This document shows positions 45,717 to 53,937 of a stretch of DNA of 64,000 nt, one piece after another. Each line of letters begins with the position of its first letter. The first letter of the stretch is position 1. The notes below the pieces were generated by a model. It saw only the letters and a program-made list of their open reading frames with translations, was not told where the DNA came from and made no database searches. The position numbers were made by a program, and so were the translations under genes. Source of the stretch: Nostoc sp. CMAA1605 (GTDB taxonomy: Bacteria; Cyanobacteriota; Cyanobacteriia; Cyanobacteriales; Nostocaceae); the NCBI RefSeq assembly GCF_021596505.1, contig NZ_PJIZ01000004.1:62001-126000 (forward strand), given 5' to 3'.

Positions 45717-45826
45717 GGGGTGTAGGGGTGTAGGGGTGTAGGGGTGTAGGGGTGTAAGGGTGTAGGGGTGTAAGGGTGTAGGGGTGTAAGGGTGTAGGGG
45801 TGTAAGGGTGTAGGGGTGTAGGGGTG
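45717..45826. repeat. Octamer tandem array (GGGGTGTA/AGGGTGTA), 13 units
   Basis: Thirteen contiguous 8-bp units from 45717 to 45820 plus a partial one. GGGGTGTA and AGGGTGTA alternate in the second half. All frames through it are open as PLHPYT-like repeats, without coding meaning. Confidence 0.9.
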
Positions 45827-45868
45827 AGTGAAACGATGATTCTCTTGTTAGTTTGAGAGTCATCACTC

Positions 45869-45993
45869 ATACCAATTCACAATTCGCAATGGACTAACGT
45901 CCCGCTACGCTAACGCAATTCGCAATTGATAAATCCTGACTTGACAAGGTTTTCTGGGTTTCGATCTGTATCAGAATTTTAGTGAATTGGTAT
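45869..45993. mobile_element. 125-bp MITE-like element, copy 1
   Basis: It has 12-bp perfect terminal inverted repeats (ATACCAATTCAC at 45869-45880 and its complement at 45982-45993). Inside lies CGCAATGGACTAACGTCCCG with a TTGACAAGG...TTTC segment. A second copy of the same length, in the opposite orientation, is at 63080-63204. It encodes nothing. Confidence 0.75.
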
Positions 45994-46116
45994 CACTGCT
46001 GGGTAAAAAACCTACACTTGTGAGATCCCCAATCCCCAGTCCCCAATCCCCAATCCCTAATCCCCCAGAAATCGATATGATATAAAAGTCGATAAAACTT
46101 CAAAAATATTCACCAA

Positions 46117-47526
46117 ATGCTGATTCACTCCTCTGGCTTATCCAAGGTCAAGGACTCAGTTACAGAGAAAATCTTCTTCGGTAATGAACCCAGTGCTGAG
46201 TTAATCGCCATCCTGACTGTTTACTTTGTCCAAGGAATTTTAGGGTTGGCACGTTTAGCCGTCAGTTTTTTCCTGAAAGATGAATTATCACTGAGTCCGG
46301 TTCAGGTATCGGCACTGTTGGGAGTTGTGGCCTTACCTTGGATTATTAAGCCAATATTTGGTTTTATCTCAGATGGTTTACCTATCTTCGGCTATCGTCG
46401 CCGTCCCTACTTGATACTATCGGGGATACTAGGTGCGTTATCTTGGGTAAGTTTGGCAACCATAGTTAATGATAGATGGAGTGCGACAGTAGCGATCGCC
46501 CTTGGTTCTCTATCCGTAGCCGTTAGTGATGTAATTGTTGACTCATTGGTTGTAGAACGAGCCAGGGTAGAATCCCAAGCAGATGCCGGTTCCCTACAGT
46601 CATTGTGTTGGGGTACTTCAGCATTAGGTGGCTTAATCACAGCTTACTTTAGCGGCTTACTACTAGAACACTTCACCACCCGCACTGTATTTTTGATTAC
46701 AGCCACATTTCCCTTAATTGTTTCCTGTGTCGCTTGGTTAATTGCGGAATCTCCAGTTACTAAGGATACAAGCGAAAACACAGACAATCTCAGCCTCAAA
46801 GAACAACTAGTACAGCTACGTCAAGCCATTACTCAAAAAAGCATCTGGCTACCAACAGCATTTGTCTTTATTTGGCAAGCCACACCCACCGCCGATGCAG
46901 CCTTTTTCTTCTTCACTACCAACGAACTTCACTTTGAACCAGAATTTTTAGGTAGGGTGAGGTTAGTAACCAGTTTTGCAGCTTTAATTGGGGTGTGGAT
47001 TTTCCAACGCTTCCTCAAAAGTGTGCCATTTAGAGTTATTTTTGGCTGGAGTACAGTCATTTCCTCCGTTTTGGGTATGACAATGCTACTGTTAGTCACA
47101 CACACTAACCGCGCGTTAGGTATAGACGACCACTGGTTTAGTCTAGGTGATAGCCTAATTCTCACGGTTATGGGACAAATCGCCTATATGCCGGTGTTAG
47201 TCCTAGCAGCCAGATTATGTCCACCTGGAGTAGAAGCGAGTCTATTTGCTTTATTAATGTCAGTTTCCAATTTAGCTGGAATGGTTGCCTACGAATTTGG
47301 CGCGATTATTATGCACTGGCTGGGAATTACTGAAAGCAATTTTGATTCATTATGGCTATTAGTCCTAATTACTAATCTCAGCACCTTACTACCATTACCC
47401 TTTCTAAATTGGCTACCAGGGGATGATGCCAAAATCGAGACAATCAACGCTGAAACAGCCAAATTAGTTCCCAGTTTAGTTTCTGAATTAAGCCTCAAGG
47501 AAATACAATCAGAAACCGTTGATTAA
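46117..47526 (+). CDS. Folate/biopterin transporter family (FBT/BT1) protein
   Basis: A 469-residue major-facilitator-like membrane protein with about twelve hydrophobic segments. The segment VYFVQGILGLARLAVSFFLK and the motifs LGVVALPWIIKPIFGFISDG and YRRRPYLILSGILGALSW are characteristic of the BT1/FBT family found in cyanobacteria and plastids, where members carry folates across membranes. The C-terminal ~25 residues are hydrophilic. The substrate in this organism is inferred from family only. Confidence 0.88.
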   Translation: MLIHSSGLSKVKDSVTEKIFFGNEPSAELIAILTVYFVQGILGLARLAVSFFLKDELSLSPVQVSALLGVVALPWIIKPIFGFISDGLPIFGYRRRPYLILSGILGALSWVSLATIVNDRWSATVAIALGSLSVAVSDVIVDSLVVERARVESQADAGSLQSLCWGTSALGGLITAYFSGLLLEHFTTRTVFLITATFPLIVSCVAWLIAESPVTKDTSENTDNLSLKEQLVQLRQAITQKSIWLPTAFVFIWQATPTADAAFFFFTTNELHFEPEFLGRVRLVTSFAALIGVWIFQRFLKSVPFRVIFGWSTVISSVLGMTMLLLVTHTNRALGIDDHWFSLGDSLILTVMGQIAYMPVLVLAARLCPPGVEASLFALLMSVSNLAGMVAYEFGAIIMHWLGITESNFDSLWLLVLITNLSTLLPLPFLNWLPGDDAKIETINAETAKLVPSLVSELSLKEIQSETVD

Positions 47527-47590
47527 AGATAGTTCAAATTACCTAATCTCTTAGAATTCCTAACTCTAACTTCTATGAAAGTACAGAGTA

Positions 47591-47624
47591 AATTTACAGA
47601 TGTGATTTGTAGCATCTGTAAATT
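47591..47624. terminator. 12-bp perfect hairpin between the FBT and carotenoid oxygenase genes
   Basis: AATTTACAGATG (47591-47602) pairs with 47613-47624 around a 10-nt loop. It ends 11 nt before the next start codon, so it may be a terminator of the FBT gene or a translation-control stem for the oxygenase. No T-run follows. Confidence 0.45.
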
Positions 47625-47635
47625 ATTATGAAAAA

Positions 47636-49192
47636 ATGTCTGAAAAATATACTCGTTGGAAGTCTCCACCAACAATTAATAACTATCAAAATATGCAAGT
47701 TTTTCAAAACTCACAATCAGAATTTTTAACTAAATCCTATACATTAGAAGATTGGCAAGGTGGTTATGAGTCTCTTAAAGAAGAGTTTGATTATTGGATT
47801 GATGACATAGAAGGAGAAATACCACCGCAATTACAAGGAACATTATTTAGAAACGGGCCAGGATTACTGGATATTAATGGACAGAAAATCCATCATCCTT
47901 TTGATGGTGATGGCATGATCAGCCGCATCACCTTTACTAATGGTCGCGCTCATTTCTGCAATCGCTTTGTCAGAACCGAAGGGTATTTAGCAGAACAAAA
48001 GGCAGGTAAAATACTCTATCGCGGTGTATTTGGTACACAAAAACCAGGAGGCTGGTTAGCTAATATCTTCGATTTTAAAATCAAAGAAATTGCCAACACT
48101 AATGTTATCTACTGGGGTAACAAACTATTAGCTTTGTGGGAAGCTTCTGAGCCATATATTCTTGACCCGTATACATTGGAAACTTTGGGCAAAGAATACT
48201 TTGATGGAGTTTTATCTAAAGGTAATACCTTCAGCGCACATCCCCGATTTGACCCTAGTTGTATGCAAGATGATGGCGCACCTTGTTTAGTCAATTTTGC
48301 CATTAAACCAGGCCCATCAACGACAATCAAAATTTTTGAATTAAATCCAGCAGCTAAAGTCATCAGAGAACACACTCATCAAGTTTCTGGATTTTGTTTT
48401 ATTCATGATTTTGTCATTACTCCCCATCACTATATTTTCTTTCAAAATCCTGTTGTTTTTAATCCCCTACCCTTTGTTTTGGGTTTACGTGCTGCTGGAG
48501 AATGTATTAAATTTCAACCTGAACAGAAGACTAAAATTATAGTTATTCCTCGTTTTCCCAGACAAGAAAATTCTGAGTTGAAAATTTTAGAAACACAATC
48601 AGGTTTTGTTTTTCACCATGTCAACGCTTTTGCTCAAGGTGATGAAATTTTTATTGACTCAATTTGTTACGATAACCTAGCAGAAGTAAAGCCAAACAGC
48701 GATTTTCGCCAAGTTGATTTCGCAGCCAGTTCTCCTGGTCAAATGTGGCGATTTCATGTCAATCTTCTAGATGGAAAAGTCGAGCGTCATTTAATTGAGA
48801 GTCGCTGTTGTGAGTTTCCCAGCATACATCCTGATTATGTAGGACGCGAACACAGATATATTTACTTAGGTGCAGGTCATGCAGCTAATATCAATGCACC
48901 ATTACAAGCAATACTCAAGATAGATTTACAGTCTGGAGAAAGACAAATTTGGAGTGCTGCTCCCCGTGGGTTTGTTGGTGAGCCGATTTTTGTACCGCGT
49001 CCAGACGCACAAACAGAGGATGATGGCTGGTTACTAGTGGTGGTTTATGATGCTGCTTACCATCGCTCAGATGTGGTGATTTTAGATGCTCGTGATTTAG
49101 ACAGAGGTGTGATAGCTAAACTACATCTCAAACATCATATCCCCTACGGTTTGCACGGCAACTTTACCTCACAAATTTTTACACCAAATTGA
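47636..49192 (+). CDS. Carotenoid cleavage dioxygenase (RPE65/apocarotenoid oxygenase family)
   Basis: A 518-residue seven-bladed propeller enzyme that cleaves carotenoids or apocarotenals with Fe(II). The four iron-binding His are visible in SAHPRF, FIHDFVIT, FHHVNAF and YGLHGNF (last at the C-terminus). PPQLQGTLFRNGPG and HPFDGDGM near the N-terminus are family hallmarks. The first ~20 residues are variable, and in-frame ATG 47693 is an alternative start. Exact substrate is not predictable by eye. Confidence 0.92.
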   Translation: MSEKYTRWKSPPTINNYQNMQVFQNSQSEFLTKSYTLEDWQGGYESLKEEFDYWIDDIEGEIPPQLQGTLFRNGPGLLDINGQKIHHPFDGDGMISRITFTNGRAHFCNRFVRTEGYLAEQKAGKILYRGVFGTQKPGGWLANIFDFKIKEIANTNVIYWGNKLLALWEASEPYILDPYTLETLGKEYFDGVLSKGNTFSAHPRFDPSCMQDDGAPCLVNFAIKPGPSTTIKIFELNPAAKVIREHTHQVSGFCFIHDFVITPHHYIFFQNPVVFNPLPFVLGLRAAGECIKFQPEQKTKIIVIPRFPRQENSELKILETQSGFVFHHVNAFAQGDEIFIDSICYDNLAEVKPNSDFRQVDFAASSPGQMWRFHVNLLDGKVERHLIESRCCEFPSIHPDYVGREHRYIYLGAGHAANINAPLQAILKIDLQSGERQIWSAAPRGFVGEPIFVPRPDAQTEDDGWLLVVVYDAAYHRSDVVILDARDLDRGVIAKLHLKHHIPYGLHGNFTSQIFTPN

Positions 49193-49211
49193 TCCCCTAA
49201 TTGTTTATCTC

Positions 49212-49259
49212 TATAGGTTCTAGTCAAAACCCACGTTTGGCTAGAACCTATATTTTTTT
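49212..49259 (+). terminator. Rho-independent terminator of the carotenoid oxygenase gene
   Basis: TATAGGTTCTAG (49212-49223) pairs with CTAGAACCTATA (49241-49252), with inner CAAA/TTTG pairing, followed by seven T. Confidence 0.88.
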
Positions 49260-49275
49260 AAACATAATATAAAAA

Positions 49276-49291
49276 TGTAACAAAAACTACA
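49276..49291. promoter_or_regulatory. NtcA-binding box (TGTA-N8-TACA) upstream of gdhA
   Basis: TGTA ACAAAAAC TACA is a perfect extended NtcA palindrome, nearly the same as the box of the glnA promoter as I recall it. It lies about 85 bp ahead of the gdhA start. A TAGGCT hexamer follows at 49321, 30 nt beyond, which is further than the usual 22-23. Confidence 0.65.
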
Positions 49292-49376
49292 AAATTCCCA
49301 TATTTCGCTAAAACGCGAGATAGGCTAGGCATATATGTATCCGGTTCGCCAAAAACCGCGACTAGGAGAAAATCTT

Positions 49377-50666
49377 ATGGTTTCAACCCCTATCAACCCG
49401 TTAGAAGCTGCTACCCCAGCGCATATTTGCCCATTTGACCAAGCTTGTAGTTATTTAGACGCAGCTGGGAAAGAATTAAGGTTAGATCAAGGTGTCTTAG
49501 AAATTCTCAGCCACCCCCGCAAAGTAGTAACAGTTTCTATCCCTGTGAAATTAGACAGTGGCGATATCCGAGTTCTAGCAGGACATCGAGTCCAACATTC
49601 TGATGTTTTAGGCCCCTACAAAGGCGGAACTCGCTACCATCCGTCCGTGACGCTAAGGGAAGTCTCAGCTTTAGCTATGCTGATGACCTGGAAATGCGCC
49701 CTGTTGGGTATACCTTATGGTGGCGCAAAAGGTGGCATTGCGATCGACCCAGAAAACTACAGCGTCGCTGAACTAGAGCGCATCACTCGCCGCTATACCA
49801 GCGAATTAATTAAAGATATTGGCCCTGCCGTAGATATCCCTGCCCCAGATATGGGAACTTCCGCCCGTGAAATGGCTTGGATGATGGATACTTACTCCGT
49901 GAACGTTGGTCATGCTGTACCCGGAGTTGTCACAGGTAAGCCATTATCTATTGGTGGCTCATTGGGACGGGAAATGGCGACTGGACGGGGTGTGATGATT
50001 ATCGTCCGAGAAGCATTAGCTGATATGGGTAAATCCTTGGAGGGGATGCGAGTAGTTATCCAAGGTTTCGGGAATGTCGGAGGTGCAGCAGCCGAACTAC
50101 TCCATCAAGCAGGGGCAAAAATTATTGCTGTTTCCACTGCTACAGGTGGTGTGTATTCATCTCACGGTTTGGATATTCCCGCACTCAAAGCTTATGCGGC
50201 GGAAAATCGCCGGAGTGTAGTAGGTTTCCCTCAAGCTTCAGCAATTAGCAATGCAGAATTACTCACTTTACGTTGTGATGTGTTAATTCCCGCCGCTTTA
50301 GAAAACCAAATCACAGAAGAAAATGCTCACGAAGTCAGAGCGCAAATCATCGCAGAAGCAGCCAACGGCCCAGTAACTTTAGAAGCTAACCGTATTCTAG
50401 AAGGACGGGGTGTGACTGTGTTACCAGATATCCTAGCCAATGCTGGGGGTGTAGTAGTTAGTTACCTAGAATGGGTGCAAGGTCTTTCTTACCTATTTTG
50501 GGATGAAGTGCGCGTCAACCGCGAAATGGAACACTTAATGGTGCAAGCATATCAACAAGTAGTCCAACAGTCCAAGGCGCGGCGAGTTCCCCTGAGATTA
50601 GCAGCCTATACACTAGGAGTAGGTAGAGTAGCTCAAGCCTTACATGACAGAGGTTTGTATCCGTAA
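49377..50666 (+). CDS. gdhA: Glutamate dehydrogenase
   Basis: GDH interconverts glutamate with 2-oxoglutarate and ammonium. From ATG 49377, supported by AGGAGA about 8 nt upstream, the protein has 429 residues; a 14-residue upstream extension is rejected. Substrate motifs: LGPYKGGTRYHP and catalytic Lys in IPYGGAKGGI (about 107-116), DIPAPDMGT. The Rossmann part has VVIQGFGNVGGAAAELL (about 220-236) and IAEAANGPVT. An NtcA consensus sits upstream, so nitrogen status probably controls it. Half a copy of the 46-bp palindromic repeat follows the stop. Confidence 0.95.
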   Translation: MVSTPINPLEAATPAHICPFDQACSYLDAAGKELRLDQGVLEILSHPRKVVTVSIPVKLDSGDIRVLAGHRVQHSDVLGPYKGGTRYHPSVTLREVSALAMLMTWKCALLGIPYGGAKGGIAIDPENYSVAELERITRRYTSELIKDIGPAVDIPAPDMGTSAREMAWMMDTYSVNVGHAVPGVVTGKPLSIGGSLGREMATGRGVMIIVREALADMGKSLEGMRVVIQGFGNVGGAAAELLHQAGAKIIAVSTATGGVYSSHGLDIPALKAYAAENRRSVVGFPQASAISNAELLTLRCDVLIPAALENQITEENAHEVRAQIIAEAANGPVTLEANRILEGRGVTVLPDILANAGGVVVSYLEWVQGLSYLFWDEVRVNREMEHLMVQAYQQVVQQSKARRVPLRLAAYTLGVGRVAQALHDRGLYP

Positions 50667-50793
50667 TTTCTTGGCTTGTAGTGAAGACTGTAGTCCTCAA
50701 AATTTAGAGCATAGATTGCTATTGTTGACATGATGCTGAGGTAATGAGATAATCAGCGCAGTCTTTAGGAATATGGTTCTTTTATTAAGTTTG

Positions 50794-50831
50794 AAAAATA
50801 AGTTGGATTGTCCGCGAAACAATCCAACTTA
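50794..50831 (-). terminator. Rho-independent terminator of the small peptide gene
   Basis: A perfect 13-bp stem (TAAGTTGGATTGT at 50799-50811 with 50819-50831) and 7-nt loop, followed on the minus strand by U5 (AAAAA at 50794-50798). It lies about 57 bp beyond the peptide stop. Confidence 0.85.
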
Positions 50832-50887
50832 GGCAGGTAGCTAAACCTAGCGTCTTAAAAAAGAACCTAATTCTTAATCAGAACAAG

Positions 50888-51052
50888 TTATTTTTTGAAT
50901 GGGAAAAACTTGATAGGTCTGGTACCAATTTTTCCAACGGGTTGTTTGCCACCGAATTCAAATACTATTCTTTTTCCACCAGCGATATCTTTTAAATCTT
51001 CCTCAGAAAGTTCGATGGAATACTCTTGATTGTTTTGTTCGTTATTAGACAT
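50888..51052 (-). CDS. Small double-glycine-leader peptide (bacteriocin/RiPP precursor-like)
   Basis: A 54-residue peptide from ATG 51052, with a strong AAGGAG ribosome site about 8 nt upstream; a longer frame start is rejected. Residues 1-26 look like a double-glycine leader (YSIELSEEDLKDIAGG), the type cut by C39-peptidase ABC transporters. The 28-residue remainder (27-54: KRIVFEFGGKQPVGKIG then TRPIKFFPFKK) is basic, aromatic and lacks Cys and Ser. It could be an unmodified bacteriocin, a substrate of a distant modification enzyme, or a signalling peptide. No processing or modification gene is in the window. Its own terminator supports a real transcript. Confidence 0.75.
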   Translation of the reverse strand: MSNNEQNNQEYSIELSEEDLKDIAGGKRIVFEFGGKQPVGKIGTRPIKFFPFKK

Positions 51053-51318
51053 GGTAGTTTCTCCTTGAATAGTTGAAAAGACAATAAGATACAAACAAAG
51101 CGAAAAGAAATAAACATAATGAGTCAGCTTTTTTGATGTTTAAGCTGGCTTTTTGTTTGTTATTCGCCCTGTTGATGTCATCCTAACGTCAAGACAAAAA
51201 TAAGTAAATACACCAAAAACAACAACAAAGAATACTGCACTTTCACTAACTTTTTTTTACATAATGTTTTAATCCAATAGATTCTAGATCAGCCAATACG
51301 GTTCAGTTAAGTGAATAG

Positions 51319-51391
51319 TAGGTTGAGTTGAGCGATAGCGAAACCCAATAAAGTCTTGATAATGTTGGGTTTCGTTCCTCAACCCAACCTA
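51319..51391. repeat. 73-bp inverted-repeat (MITE-like) element
   Basis: TAGGTTGAGTTGAG and CGAAACCCAA on the left are mirrored by TTGGGTTTCG and CTCAACCCAACCTA on the right, around a 16-bp centre. Elements with TAGGTTGGGTT...CAACCTA ends are common in Nostoc genomes as I recall. Confidence 0.72.
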
Positions 51392-51449
51392 TACCAGTTT
51401 TGGTTTTAACCTTAAGTGAACTGTGTTGCCAGATAAGCAATTATTAGCA

Positions 51450-51487
51450 TAGCAGGGCTAAAATTTTGCAAAATTTTAGCCCTGCTA
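51450..51487. repeat. 38-bp perfect palindrome
   Basis: TAGCAGGGCTAAAATTTTG (51450-51468) is followed directly by its exact complement to 51487. It can form a 17-bp or longer hairpin and is not next to a T-run. Confidence 0.85.
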
Positions 51488-51663
51488 CGCCACTATACAT
51501 CTACTTTTCTACTCAAAAATCGATTAGTAATCCTAATATTAATTAATTTATAAACGTCCTAGTAATAATTCATATTTTTGAGAAAATTAACTATATCTAC
51601 ATTGATGAAATATGAATGTAGGAGTAGAAAAACACCTCTGGGAATTATTGACGTGCTGAAGTT

Positions 51664-52452
51664 TCAAAAATGATTGTGTAAGGAGTGGATAGGGACTTCT
51701 GCAAAACCATGATTGCATATAGTTAGTTCTGGACTAGTCAATTTTTGCAGCGATTTGCTTAAATCCTCTGTAAGTTGCTTGGCGTTTTGTTTGGCTTTGC
51801 CAATAGTATAATCCTTGACATTAATTGCTGGGCCAATGTTGATCATGACATCTGCGCCCCAACTTGGATAAGGCTCGCTGTAGTTAATCCCCACTGGGAT
51901 AATTTTGACCTCTAATCCTGGTTGATATGATTCTGCACTTAGAGCCAAACGGGAAATTCCTGGCTTGAGAGTATGAACCTTACCATCCCGAAATATATTA
52001 CCTTCAGGGTAAATAACTAACATTTTTCCTTGTTGTAACACTTCCACCGCATGACGGAGAGTCGCAATAGCAGGACGCTTTGTATCTACAGGAAAGCCGC
52101 CCATACGGCGTACAAACCAACCTTGTAACCCTTGACATTCATCAACCGTCACCATGAATTGTAAGTCTCTACCGGTAACGTAACGACCAGCAGCATAGGC
52201 TAGTAGTAAGGCATCCCAACGAGCGCGGTGAGTAGGGGCTAAAATTACAGGGCCAGTTGTGGGAATATGTTCCTGTCCGGTGATTTGGATTTGTCCAAAA
52301 AAGAACGGTAAGAGGAAATGATATCCTAAAAAGTAAGCTGTAGAAGTCAATAAAGGTGATATATTACCTTCATAGACGGCTATTTGGGGTTTCTGAGCGG
52401 TCTTTTGGGCTTGTAAAGGACAGTTATCAGAAGCAGAGTAAATTTCCATCAT
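51664..52452 (-). CDS. plsC: 1-acyl-sn-glycerol-3-phosphate acyltransferase family (PlsC)
   Basis: A 262-residue membrane acyltransferase that would add the second acyl chain to lysophosphatidic acid. The active-site motif Hx4D is H75-RARW-D80 and the substrate motif is VIYPEGNIFRDGKV (PEG box). A hydrophobic segment (about 37-57) anchors it. The N-terminal ~30 residues are non-conserved. Two adjacent Met codons open the frame. Family paralogues are frequent, so the exact acceptor lipid is uncertain. Confidence 0.88.
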   Translation of the reverse strand: MMEIYSASDNCPLQAQKTAQKPQIAVYEGNISPLLTSTAYFLGYHFLLPFFFGQIQITGQEHIPTTGPVILAPTHRARWDALLLAYAAGRYVTGRDLQFMVTVDECQGLQGWFVRRMGGFPVDTKRPAIATLRHAVEVLQQGKMLVIYPEGNIFRDGKVHTLKPGISRLALSAESYQPGLEVKIIPVGINYSEPYPSWGADVMINIGPAINVKDYTIGKAKQNAKQLTEDLSKSLQKLTSPELTICNHGFAEVPIHSLHNHF

Positions 52453-52526
52453 GTGGGTAGCTGCAAATTAACTGGTAAGATACGGCAAAAAATTAGGTAA
52501 TGTAGTTACACCGTAAATTTTCTTCC

Positions 52527-53012
52527 TCAATTTGTGTGATCACAGCTGGACAGTTTTGTCTCTGTCTGCGACTGTTTTTGATTTCGCTTAGTAGCAAACC
52601 AATTTTGTAATTGTTGACGACAGGCTGATTCTAAGATACCTCCGATAACTTGCAGACGGTGATTAGAGGCAGCACTATCAGGAATATTGATCACAGTCCG
52701 AATTGCGCCAGTTTTAGTATCGTCCACTCCATAGACAAGTTTAGCTAAACGCGCTTGTACGATCGCACCTGCACACATGGGACAAGGTTCTAAGGTGACA
52801 TACAAAGTACAACCATGAAATCGCCAGCTTGGTAAATTTTTCCTAGCCGCACGCAAAGCCATAATTTCTGCATGGGCTGTAGGGTCTTGATCCCGTTCTT
52901 TTCTATTTTCGCCTTCAGCAATCAAATTACCGTCAGCATCAGTAATGACAGCCCCCACAGGAACTTCCCCCGCATCACCAGCATTTTGTGCTAACTCTAA
53001 GGCTCGGTTCAT
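52527..53012 (-). CDS. tadA: tRNA-specific adenosine deaminase TadA
   Basis: TadA converts A34 to inosine in the tRNA-Arg anticodon. From the in-frame ATG at 53012 ([20 protein letters not shown]) the protein has 161 residues, the family norm. Zinc and catalytic residues: H47-A-E49 and C77-P-M-C80 in [12 protein letters not shown]. Upstream the frame is open through CCCAATC heptamer repeats to a TTG at 53123, adding [17 protein letters not shown] residues. I regard that extension as non-native, although the repeats come within a few codons of the conserved YRHWMNRAL and leave no normal ribosome site. Confidence 0.9.
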   Translation of the reverse strand: MNRALELAQNAGDAGEVPVGAVITDADGNLIAEGENRKERDQDPTAHAEIMALRAARKNLPSWRFHGCTLYVTLEPCPMCAGAIVQARLAKLVYGVDDTKTGAIRTVINIPDSAASNHRLQVIGGILESACRQQLQNWFATKRNQKQSQTETKLSSCDHTN

Positions 53013-53035
53013 CCAGTGACGGTAAGTTAAATATT

Positions 53036-53219
53036 CTGGGGATTGGGGATTGGGGACTGGGGATTGGGGACTGGGGACTGGGGATTGGGGATTGGGGATT
53101 GGGGATTGGGGATTGGAAAACAAGGGATGATTGCTAATGACTAATGACTAATGACTAATGACTAATGACTAATGACTAATGACTATTGACTATTGACTAT
53201 TGACTATTGACTAATGACT
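53036..53219. repeat. GGGGATT/GGGGACT and CTAATGA/CTATTGA heptamer arrays
   Basis: About eleven G4-type heptamers (53036-53115) precede about twelve CTAATGA/CTATTGA heptamers (53133-53219), which run to the stop codon of the glutaredoxin gene. The arrays fill the tadA-grx gap completely. Confidence 0.9.
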
Positions 53220-53520
53220 GTTCTAACAGGGTATCAAGTTGACCTTTGGTGTCTAACTCATATAGGTCATCGCAACCGCCGATGTGTTGGTTATTGATGA
53301 AAATTTGTGGTACAGTGCGGCGACTGTTGGCTCGTTCTGCCATTTTCGCTCTTGCGGCCTCGTCTCCATCGATTTTGTACTCAGTAAAATTTACACCTTT
53401 CCACCATAGTAATAGCTTGGCTCTAATGCAGTAAGGACAAGTTTGCCAAGTGTACATCTCAACATCTGCTTTGATTCGTTCGGGATGACGACCAAGTAGG
53501 GGATTGAGAAAGTCCAACAT
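53197..53520 (-). CDS. grxC: Glutaredoxin (dithiol, CPYC)
   Basis: A 107-residue thioredoxin-fold protein with active site C28-P-Y-C31 in YTWQTCPYCIRAK, the cis-Pro segment RRTVPQIF and glutathione-binding GGCDDLYEL. A ~20-residue N-terminal extension (MLDFLNPLLGRHPERIKADV) precedes the standard domain; it is followed by an in-frame Met22 that is an alternative start. It reduces disulfides and glutathionylated proteins in the cytosol. Confidence 0.92.
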   Translation of the reverse strand: MLDFLNPLLGRHPERIKADVEMYTWQTCPYCIRAKLLLWWKGVNFTEYKIDGDEAARAKMAERANSRRTVPQIFINNQHIGGCDDLYELDTKGQLDTLLEQSLVNSQ

Positions 53521-53937
53521 AGTTTTAATGTGATGTTTTTTAAATAATTATAAAGTGGACACCAAAGCAGGTTTTATTTCAATAGTCTCATTTGTCTGGA
53601 AATGTCAATATTTTTAGTTTTAGTGAGTTTAAATTATTAGTCAATTTTTCAAGAATTTTGATAGTTTTTCTAGTTTGACTTTCTCTGCAACGATTATTTT
53701 TGTTTATACCAGCTGTACATCGAGAAATTAAATTTCTCAACCTGAAATAGAGATGAGATTTTACACACAATCTTAGATACTATCGATTTTAGCAGTAAAA
53801 CTTAACACATCAGTAAATTATTTAGTTAATACTATTTCTTTTATTGGTTCACACACGTATCCGCCCTTTGGTAGACTTAAGAACTGAAATGGCCAGATGA
53901 AAAGACGCAAAAGTCAAGCAGTTGAGAGGGCGACTCT
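53521..53937. other. 417-bp divergent region between glutaredoxin and glpX genes
   Basis: AT-rich with no credible gene or strong repeat. It should carry promoters for both genes. Confidence 0.5.

Larger units (their letters stand above)
45474..46116. other. 643-bp intergenic region rich in repeats
   Basis: Between divergent RTX and FBT transporter genes. From left: an AT-rich RTX promoter region, an octamer array (45717-45826), a MITE-like element (45869-45993) and CCCAATC heptamers (46025-46065). No gene found. Confidence 0.7.
51053..51663. other. 611-bp intergenic region with several inverted repeats
   Basis: No gene visible. It contains an orphan hairpin with wobble pair and T5 on the plus strand (AGTCAGCTT/AAGCTGGCT, about 51122-51153), a 73-bp inverted-repeat element (51319-51391) and a 38-bp perfect palindrome (51450-51487). 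Confidence 0.65.

Noticed and set aside
51122..51156. Plus-strand terminator-like hairpin (AGTCAGCTT/AAGCTGGCT plus T5)
   Set aside because: No plus-strand gene ends nearby, so I noted it in the intergenic entry but did not call a terminator.
53588..53770. 60-codon minus-strand ORF between the glutaredoxin and glpX genes
   Set aside because: No ribosome site, no recognisable domain, low-complexity Lys/Asn/Leu composition.
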